Assembly: GCA_024226105.1 (NCBI GenBank)
Contig: JAAELZ010000102.1
Location: 1-12,386, forward strand
DNA length: 12,386 nt
Origin: Pseudomonadota bacterium
GTDB lineage: Bacteria; Pseudomonadota; Gammaproteobacteria; Arenicellales; Poriferihabitantaceae
Direction of reading: 5' to 3'
The translations under genes were made by a program, and so were the position numbers. Every line of letters begins with the position of its first letter. Position 1 is the first letter of the stretch. This document shows positions 6,980 to 12,386 of this stretch, one piece after another. Under the pieces are notes generated by a model. That model saw only the letters and a program-made list of their open reading frames with translations. It was not told where the DNA came from and did no database searches.

Positions 6980-8470
6980 ATGGTGAAGAAAACGGGTGGT
7001 GCATTATTTTCGACGCTGAAAATAGATCCCTCAAGCGGTACACCTCTTTATAGGCAACTCGAGGTTAAAATTCGCCAAATTATACTAAATGGCCAACTTG
7101 CAGCGGAAACGCGTATGCCTGCTACTCGTCAGTTAGCTTCCGATTTGGGCATATCTCGCCTGACGGTAAAGAATGTGTACGAGCAGTTGATTGCCGAAGG
7201 GTTTTTATGGGCAAAACAGGGTTCAGGAACTTATGTGGCGCGAATCCAGAACAACGATTTTCACGCGCAGACCTTTGCCAGGAAACAGGGCAAAGTACCG
7301 CTGGCTCAGCGCCTGTCCGCTCGCGCAGCATGGATTGGCCGTTCAAAAGCCACGACACGGCTGGATCGGGTACGTGCATTTCGTCCGGGCATACCCGCAT
7401 TAGACCTGTTTCCCCGCCGTGCCTGGGCAGATGCCTATTCAACGGTGTTGCGAGCCAATAATGATGATTATCTGGGCTATGGTCCCTCAAGCGGGCTGGA
7501 AGATTTGAAGCAGGCGATCGTAGAACATGTGCTCGATCATCGTGGAATAGAATGTTTGAGTAGTCAGGTCACGATTACCTCTGGCGCGCAACAGGCTTTT
7601 TCACTCGTTGCCCTGGCGTTACTTGAGCCCGAAGATATCGTCTGGATGGAAGACCCCGGGCATATTGCAATTCGCGACTCGATGCGCTTGTTGGGTATCG
7701 ATGTGCGTTCAGTCCCCATTGATGCTGAAGGTTTTTGTCTGGATCACGCCGTTCGTCGTTACCCGCAAAGCCGCGTTATGTTTACCACGCCTTCGCACCA
7801 GCATCCCCTGGGGGTGGTTATGAGTTTGAATCGTCGTCTCGAATTGCTGGATTACGCAAATCAGTCCGGTAGCTGGGTTGTAGAAGATGATTATGACAGT
7901 GAGTTCCATTATACCGAACGGGCTTTGCCCGCCCTGCAGGCGCTTGATAGCGATGGACGGGTGCTATACGTCGGCAGTTTTTCAAAATCCCTTTTCCCGG
8001 CTCTGCGTCTCGGATACCTTATTTGCCCGCCTGATCTCGCACGGTCATTTGCAGCAGCCCAAACCTTATTGTCTCAGAATGTGTCTTTGCTGCAGCAAAA
8101 AGCATTGGCCAATTTTATGCTCGATGGCAGTTTTAACGCGCATATTCGTAAGATGAGGCTTGCCTATCGGCAGCGAAGGGACAGGCTCATCGAATGCCTT
8201 GAAAGGTATGCCTCTGATTTATTTGAACTGGCCCCCTGTCATGCGGGCATGCACCTGATCGCCTGGTTAAAAGCACCACAGCTATCTGACAGCGAGGTTG
8301 CAGAATGCATATGGGCTGTGGGGATTGACTGTCTGCCCGTCTCGATTTTTTGTGATAAGGAGCGTCTGCGGCCGGGTCTTTTGTTCGGTTTTGCCTGTGC
8401 GGCAGAGATTCATATCGAGCGTAATGTGATAGTTTTGTCAGAAGCGATTCGAGACAATTTGCAGGTTTGA
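6980..8470 (+). CDS. MocR family transcriptional regulator (GntR HTH fused to class I aminotransferase domain)
   Basis: This 496-residue DNA-binding protein probably senses an amine or amino-acid-like ligand through pyridoxal phosphate. Residues 15-88 form a GntR winged helix (RMPATRQLASDLGISR, then LTVKNVYEQL and GSGTYV). After a linker, about 130-490 is a fold-type I aminotransferase domain. TPSHQHPLG (270-278) and EDDYDSEF (302-309) are typical. The PLP lysine is K336 in GSFSKSLFPALRLGY. All PLP-binding landmarks are present, so cofactor binding is likely. GGAGAG lies six bases before the ATG. It is divergent from the sulfatase gene, which makes that operon its likeliest target; MocR proteins often both activate a neighbour and repress themselves. 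It converges on the hdr/met operon with a 58-bp gap. The ligand is unknown; a methylated amine, glycine derivative or PLP are candidates. Confidence 0.88.
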   Translation: MVKKTGGALFSTLKIDPSSGTPLYRQLEVKIRQIILNGQLAAETRMPATRQLASDLGISRLTVKNVYEQLIAEGFLWAKQGSGTYVARIQNNDFHAQTFARKQGKVPLAQRLSARAAWIGRSKATTRLDRVRAFRPGIPALDLFPRRAWADAYSTVLRANNDDYLGYGPSSGLEDLKQAIVEHVLDHRGIECLSSQVTITSGAQQAFSLVALALLEPEDIVWMEDPGHIAIRDSMRLLGIDVRSVPIDAEGFCLDHAVRRYPQSRVMFTTPSHQHPLGVVMSLNRRLELLDYANQSGSWVVEDDYDSEFHYTERALPALQALDSDGRVLYVGSFSKSLFPALRLGYLICPPDLARSFAAAQTLLSQNVSLLQQKALANFMLDGSFNAHIRKMRLAYRQRRDRLIECLERYASDLFELAPCHAGMHLIAWLKAPQLSDSEVAECIWAVGIDCLPVSIFCDKERLRPGLLFGFACAAEIHIERNVIVLSEAIRDNLQV

Positions 8471-8483
8471 CCGTCAATCTTTG

Positions 8484-8518
8484 AACGAGTATACGTGGCG
8501 TCCCCACGGGGTATCGTT
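8484..8518. repeat. Imperfect hairpin between convergent genes
   Basis: AACGA plus TAC (8484-8494, with a 3-base bulge) can pair with GTATCGTT (8511-8518) around an inner GTGG/CCAC stem (8495-8498 and 8504-8507). No T-tract follows the stem in either direction; a run of A follows on the plus strand. It is therefore not a standard intrinsic terminator, although it sits where one is expected for the regulator and hdrCB. Confidence 0.3.
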
Positions 8519-8528
8519 AAAAAAGACC

Positions 8529-9923
8529 CTAATCCAAAACACCCTTCTGTTGCAGATAAGGTTTTGGATTGGTCAGGTTATTGTTGAGCGCGGCTTTGTC
8601 ATTGCCCAGGCCGAAGGCCAACGACATTAGCTGGGTGGCCTGGAAGATGGGAATTTCTTCCGTCTCGTGATAACCCATCGCAGCCTGGCGAGAGTCAAGA
8701 TTGAGGTGGCAAATCGGGCACATGGTGACGATGGCTTCGGCTCCGCAGGCTTTGGCGTCATCCATAATTCGCCGCATCAGTTTGGCGGCCATCTCGGTTT
8801 TGGTCATTGCCAGTGAGCCACCGCAACATTCTGTTTTGCGCGACCAGTCTACGGTTTCGGCGCCCAGCGTCTTGATCAGGCGATCCATTTTCTGTGGGTA
8901 CTCCGGGTTCTCGGCTCCGGTAATGCGGGCTGGCCGTGTGATCAGGCAACCATAATAGCAGGCAACTTTGAGACTCTTGAGCGGATTGGTGACGCGCTTG
9001 CCAACTTCATCGAGCCCAATGCGATCGACGAGGATATCCATCAGGTGTTCAACCTTGACCGTGCCCTGGTATTCGTAGCCCAGTTCCTCGTTGACCTCCT
9101 TGCGAACAGGCTCCTTGTTGCTGACAGAGTGTTCGGCTTGTTTGAGACGTGAGTAACAGGCACTACAGGGTGATGTCAGCGTAGTCAGACCCATTTGCTC
9201 AACCTTTGCAACGGTACTCATCGGCAAAACATTGGCGGCTTTTCGGTCAACTGCGTGCGCCGCGCCCGATCCGCAGCAACTCCAGTTCTTTGGTTCGACC
9301 AGCTCGATGTCCATTGCCTGGGCAATATTCTTTACCGACTTACCATATTCAATGGCGCTGGAACTCATCGAACAACCCGGATAATAGCCGATGGCTTTGG
9401 TGCTATTGGACTGCTTCGTAGCATCTGCTTTAGCTTTGCCAAAATGTGGCAGAATATTCAGCTTGCCTCTGGCCAGCAGGCGCAGACCAAGCTTTAGATC
9501 ATTGAAAGGCTTACCTTGCGTGAGGTTATAGCTTGCCATTAGTCCGAGTTCATAAGCTCGACCGAATATATTCACACTACGCATGAAGGTTTCGTAAAAC
9601 CTGGTAATTTCTGGCACGGCTGATTTCACCCCACGCCGACGGGATTCTATGCGCAATGCATCGACAACCCCGGCCACATCGATTTTTTGCGGGCAACGCG
9701 TGGAACAGGTATAACAGGACAGGCACAACCAGATAGACTTACTGCCAAGCACAGCAACATCGTTGAGTTGTACGCTGCGCATGATCTGGTGGGGGCTTAG
9801 ATCGAACTGGTCGGCCATCGGGCAACCATCGGAGCATTTGACGCATTGGTAACATTTATAGCTATTGTCGCCGGTAGTTTGCCGCACGACGTCGACCAAC
9901 GAGAGAGGAGCGCTCATCGCCAT
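8529..9923 (-). CDS. hdrCB: HdrC-HdrB fusion, heterodisulfide reductase-like electron-transfer subunit
   Basis: This 464-residue soluble protein joins HdrC and HdrB in one chain. The HdrC part has two ferredoxin-type [4Fe-4S] sites: C24/C27/C30/C34 and C67/C70/C73/C77, each ending in CP. After a helical linker (about 95-170), the HdrB part has two full CCG domains. The first uses C184, C216-C217, C253 and C256; the second uses C326, C366-C367, C402 and C405. These are the ligands expected for the two non-cubane [4Fe-4S] clusters of HdrB. In methanogens HdrB reduces CoM-S-S-CoB; here, beside metF and metV, it more likely passes electrons between HdrA and MetFV. The ATG follows the metF stop directly (TAAATG) with GAGG five bases upstream, so translation is probably coupled. 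It is the last gene of the leftward operon. Confidence 0.85.
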   Translation of the reverse strand: MAMSAPLSLVDVVRQTTGDNSYKCYQCVKCSDGCPMADQFDLSPHQIMRSVQLNDVAVLGSKSIWLCLSCYTCSTRCPQKIDVAGVVDALRIESRRRGVKSAVPEITRFYETFMRSVNIFGRAYELGLMASYNLTQGKPFNDLKLGLRLLARGKLNILPHFGKAKADATKQSNSTKAIGYYPGCSMSSSAIEYGKSVKNIAQAMDIELVEPKNWSCCGSGAAHAVDRKAANVLPMSTVAKVEQMGLTTLTSPCSACYSRLKQAEHSVSNKEPVRKEVNEELGYEYQGTVKVEHLMDILVDRIGLDEVGKRVTNPLKSLKVACYYGCLITRPARITGAENPEYPQKMDRLIKTLGAETVDWSRKTECCGGSLAMTKTEMAAKLMRRIMDDAKACGAEAIVTMCPICHLNLDSRQAAMGYHETEEIPIFQATQLMSLAFGLGNDKAALNNNLTNPKPYLQQKGVLD

Positions 9924-10949
9924 TTATACCTCGATAAGCGGACGAGGCAACAAGCCTGCCGCCTCGGCGATGGGGTGCACTGCATCTTCCCATTCGATGG
10001 CCATGATATGAATTCCGGCCACACCTTCGATCTCGCGGATTTCCTGTACCTGTTCGATACAAATCTTGACGCCCTCGGCTTTCCAGGCCGCGCTACGTGC
10101 TGATTTGTCCTTGCTATCGATACCTGCTACCGCGCCAGTCATACGGTCGATAATTGCATCGGGGACGGTCATGCCCGGAATTCTGTCACGCATGAACTTT
10201 CCCATGCCAGCACTTTTTAAAGGACCTACCCCAACGATGATTTTGAGTTGTTCGGCTACCCCCATATCGACTACCTTTTTCATATATTCACGCAGGCGCT
10301 CCATGTCGTAAACCAGTTGCGTCTGCACAAAGTCTGCACCGGCAAGGGCTTTCTTTGCCAGTCGATAGGGTCGCCATTCAGCCGGATCGGCAAATGGGTT
10401 CGCAGCGCCACCGATCAAAAGCTGAAGACCACCGCCCGAAATATCTTCACCACACTGAAATCTGGCTTCTTCCCGCATTTCTTTCATCATATGCAGAAAC
10501 TGCATCGAATCGATGTCGTGCACATTTTTCGCGCCAGGATGATTGCCATGGGACTGGTGATCACCCGACAGGCATAACAGGTTTTTGATGCCAAGTGCAT
10601 AAGCACCCAGTAAATCGGCCTGCATGGCAAGTCGATTGCGATCCCGGCAAGTCATCTGGATGATGGGTTCTACACCTTCGTTCATCATTATGAGCCCTGC
10701 GGCAATTGAACTCATGCGTACGACCGCCGCCTGGTTGTCGGTGACATTTGCGGCATCGACACTACCGAGCAGCATTCTTGCCTTTTTGCGTACTTCTTCT
10801 GCATCATGCCCTTTTGGTGGCCCCAGTTCGCCGGTGACTACAAATTCGCCAGCGGCCAATAGACGCGCCAGATTACTATCACAGCGCTCGTTGATGGGTA
10901 ATGCACTGCTTTCGGGCATGGTGAAAGCGGGATATTTCATGGTGCTCAC
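9924..10949 (-). CDS. metF: Methylenetetrahydrofolate reductase, MetF type
   Basis: This FAD enzyme interconverts 5,10-methylene-H4F and 5-methyl-H4F. TGELGPPKG places the conserved acid at E41 (E28 of the E. coli enzyme). The barrel motifs TCRDRNRLAMQADLLGA (100-116) and LLCLSGD (124-130, with D130) are clear. At 341 residues it is a normal MTHFR length. I chose the GTG at 10949 because GGAGG lies eight bases upstream, just after the metV stop. The ATG at 10940 is possible but sits 17 bases from that site, and an ATG at 10997 would overlap metV by 32 bp with an unlikely basic extension. Between metV and hdrCB, it is best read as the catalytic subunit of a MetFV-Hdr complex, rather than a stand-alone NAD(P)H enzyme serving methionine synthesis. 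The working direction, reductive or oxidative, is not shown by sequence. Confidence 0.87.
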   Translation of the reverse strand: MSTMKYPAFTMPESSALPINERCDSNLARLLAAGEFVVTGELGPPKGHDAEEVRKKARMLLGSVDAANVTDNQAAVVRMSSIAAGLIMMNEGVEPIIQMTCRDRNRLAMQADLLGAYALGIKNLLCLSGDHQSHGNHPGAKNVHDIDSMQFLHMMKEMREEARFQCGEDISGGGLQLLIGGAANPFADPAEWRPYRLAKKALAGADFVQTQLVYDMERLREYMKKVVDMGVAEQLKIIVGVGPLKSAGMGKFMRDRIPGMTVPDAIIDRMTGAVAGIDSKDKSARSAAWKAEGVKICIEQVQEIREIEGVAGIHIMAIEWEDAVHPIAEAAGLLPRPLIEV

Positions 10950-10965
10950 AGTTCTAACCTCCGGG

Positions 10966-11652
10966 TTATGCTTTTTCTTCGTCGGGGATGCGAACATCCT
11001 CGCGGATTATTCTACGATGACCGCCATCGCGAGCCGATGACCAATCCTTGGCGGGTTGAACTTCCATCATTTCGTCGAATAAACCCAATTTAAGCTGGTT
11101 ATCACAAATGAGCTGCCAGGCGCATTCGGTTTTTTCATCGACTTCGCAAATACCGTGTTGCGAGCCGCCACAGGGGCCGTTAAACAATAACTTGGCGCAG
11201 CGGCTGACCGGGCATATGCCGCCGGTTAGATGCAATACGCAATTGCCACAACCCTGGCAACGCTCTTCCCAGACACCATGCTCGGCAGGATAGCCCATGA
11301 ATTTGGTGTTGAGCGCCGGCAGTATGCGTGTCTCCGGGAACTGCTGCGCAAGGGACTGGACACCGACGCCACAACCCAGCGACAGGATGGCATCATATTG
11401 ATCTATCTCGTCTTCCAGTGGGGCGTTGTATTCGGCTTCGCATTGGCGCTGAACGATTGCTTCATCGATATTGACGGCTGCACCATCCAGATCGGTTGAC
11501 ATCCGCAGTGATGCCGATAGCACACCGACTTCCTGCCGGCCACCGGCAAAACACACTGTGACGCAGGTGCCACAACCGACGGCGAGGACTTTGTTGCAGC
11601 CCTTGAGCATGGATTTGATTTCATTCAGCGGTTTTTGTTCGGCAACAATCAT
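10966..11652 (-). CDS. metV: MetV, iron-sulfur partner of methylenetetrahydrofolate reductase
   Basis: This 228-residue protein matches the MetV family (methylene-H4F reductase C-terminal domain), the partner that links MetF to other redox proteins. It has about 15 cysteines. VGCGTCVTVC covers C27/C30/C34, LGCGVGVQS holds C94, and the chain RCQGCGNCVLHLTGGICP covers C132/C135/C138/C147. Further cysteines are C152, C161 (GPCGG), C169 and C177. These could hold Fe-S clusters or zinc. The MTGGICPVSRCAK-like and LFNGPCGG segments are family hallmarks. Its ATG overlaps the mvhD stop (ATGA), with GGGAG seven bases upstream. The gap to the metF GTG is 16 bp. The tight coupling on both sides supports a stoichiometric complex. 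Confidence 0.82.
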   Translation of the reverse strand: MIVAEQKPLNEIKSMLKGCNKVLAVGCGTCVTVCFAGGRQEVGVLSASLRMSTDLDGAAVNIDEAIVQRQCEAEYNAPLEDEIDQYDAILSLGCGVGVQSLAQQFPETRILPALNTKFMGYPAEHGVWEERCQGCGNCVLHLTGGICPVSRCAKLLFNGPCGGSQHGICEVDEKTECAWQLICDNQLKLGLFDEMMEVQPAKDWSSARDGGHRRIIREDVRIPDEEKA

Positions 11653-12092
11653 GTTTCACTCCCGGTTCGGGTATTGCGGGTTTCTCCCGATAACGGAGAT
11701 GGTCCCAGTGTTTTGATGGTGTCGACAAAACTGGTGATTTCGACGACAAACTGCGCGCCCATGGCGGCAGAGATATTGATCATGCGGGCACGATGTTCCT
11801 CAAGGCCGATGGTCTTGAGTAACTCCTTGACATGGGTGACGCGGTGTTTTGCCTGGGTATTGCCCTTGATGTAATGACAGGTGCCGGGCAGGCAGCCAGC
11901 CACGGCGACACCGTCGGCGCCTTTTTCCAGCGCATGCAATATTTCCAGTGCATTGGCGCGGCCGGTGCAGGGCAACTCGACAATCTTAACTGCGGGTGAA
12001 TAGCTGATGCGACCGCCACCCGCGAGGTCGGCGGCTGAGTAAGCGCAGTGCCGGCAACAGAAGGCTACGATTTCGGGTGTAAAGTCGGTCAT
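11649..12092 (-). CDS. mvhD: MvhD/FlpD-type iron-sulfur electron-transfer subunit
   Basis: This 147-residue protein belongs to the MvhD/FlpD family, small Fe-S proteins that hand electrons from a hydrogenase, formate dehydrogenase or NAD(P)H module to the flavin of HdrA. Family landmarks are FCCRHCAYSAADLAG (C12, C13, C16), LPCTGR (C42) and GCLPGTCHYIKGN (C67, C72), enough for its [2Fe-2S] site. No hydrogenase or formate dehydrogenase gene is visible in this window, so its electron partner is unknown. The ATG is 12 bp after the hdrA stop with only a weak GAG upstream. Its end overlaps metV by four bases. The last 15 or so residues are polar and poorly conserved by appearance. Confidence 0.85.
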   Translation of the reverse strand: MTDFTPEIVAFCCRHCAYSAADLAGGGRISYSPAVKIVELPCTGRANALEILHALEKGADGVAVAGCLPGTCHYIKGNTQAKHRVTHVKELLKTIGLEEHRARMINISAAMGAQFVVEITSFVDTIKTLGPSPLSGETRNTRTGSET

Positions 12093-12104
12093 TTCAGTAC
12101 TCGT

Positions 12105-12386
12105 TTAGATATAGGCCTTTTCGAACAATGCATCGAGCTTGGCACCGATCTGGTTCTCGGTGTAGTGCTTCAACTCGATTGCAGATGCCGGGCAGGATGC
12201 TGTGCATAAACCACAGCCCTGGCACAGAGCCGACTCGATATAGGCCGCGCCACTAATACCACCGATGCTTTGCAAATCGCTGGAAATCTGCGGTGCGCCA
12301 AACGGGCAACTGCGCAGACAAGTCAGACAGGCGACGCATTTGTTATTGTTGACTTCGGCCACCGGACCTCCGGTGGTCAGGGTTTC
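12105..12386 (-). CDS. hdrA: HdrA C-terminal fragment (partial at window edge)
   Basis: Only the last 93 codons are in the window; the frame is open through the right edge, and the gene starts outside. The visible part carries two [4Fe-4S] ferredoxin sites, CVACLTCLRSCP and CQGCGLCTASCP, preceded by a GGPVAEVNNNKC segment. This is the pattern at the C-terminus of HdrA, the FAD subunit that carries out flavin-based electron bifurcation. A GTG inside the fragment at 12362 could mimic the start of a small ferredoxin, but the continuous upstream frame and the operon order (mvhD, metV, metF, hdrCB) favour HdrA. The FAD- and NAD-binding parts cannot be examined here. Confidence 0.75.
   Translation of the reverse strand, partial: ETLTTGGPVAEVNNNKCVACLTCLRSCPFGAPQISSDLQSIGGISGAAYIESALCQGCGLCTASCPASAIELKHYTENQIGAKLDALFEKAYI

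Noticed and set aside
8484..8518. Intrinsic terminator between the MocR gene and hdrCB
   Set aside because: A hairpin is possible but no T-tract follows it on either strand and the stem is bulged.
9924..10997. Longer metF start at 10997
   Set aside because: It would overlap metV by 32 bp and add a lysine-rich extension; a GGAGG site eight bases before the GTG at 10949 fits better.
12105..12362. Stand-alone 2x[4Fe-4S] ferredoxin starting at 12362
   Set aside because: The frame continues upstream to the window edge without a stop and fits the HdrA C-terminus, and the operon needs an HdrA.

Overview
The window looks like chromosomal DNA of a proteobacterium. A gammaproteobacterium is my best guess, probably uncultured. 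The grounds are mid-range GC, a RAYT-type REP-associated transposase with its repeats, a MocR-type regulator, and tetrahydrofolate (H4F) C1 enzymes with short spacers and Shine-Dalgarno sites. No rRNA, tRNA or CRISPR was seen. Almost all of the sequence is coding.

Layout: (1) 63-2555 (+) is an FAD/GcvT fusion of the dimethylglycine/sarcosine dehydrogenase type. (2) 2554-3352 is a compact mobile unit: a RAYT gene between exact 25-bp inverted repeats, placed between two convergent genes and overlapping the stop codons of both. (3) 3334-6838 (-) is a probable two-gene operon: a cytoplasmic FGly-type sulfatase resembling choline sulfatases, then a 611-residue UroD-like methyltransferase fused to a corrinoid-binding domain (CmuA-like architecture). 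(4) 6839-6979 is a divergent control region with a 29-bp palindrome and a direct repeat. (5) 6980-8470 (+) is a MocR/GntR-aminotransferase regulator. (6) 8529-12386 (-) is a tight operon read from the right edge: hdrA (only its 3' end visible), mvhD, metV, metF and an hdrC-hdrB fusion.

The common theme is methyl-group catabolism through H4F. The dehydrogenase would release methylene-H4F from methylated glycines. The corrinoid protein would remove methyl groups from an unidentified substrate, possibly one exposed by the sulfatase. The MetFV-Hdr-MvhD complex would interconvert methyl-H4F and methylene-H4F with flavin-based electron bifurcation or confurcation, a design known from acetogens such as Moorella thermoacetica. 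The domain assignments are well supported by motifs. The substrates, the direction of the MetF reaction and the link between the two halves of the window are inference.

The most notable points are the Hdr-linked methylene-H4F reductase operon next to demethylation genes, the apparent loss of the usual zinc-ligand motif in the CmuA-like methyltransferase domain, and the RAYT unit whose terminal repeats carry or abut the stop codons of three genes.
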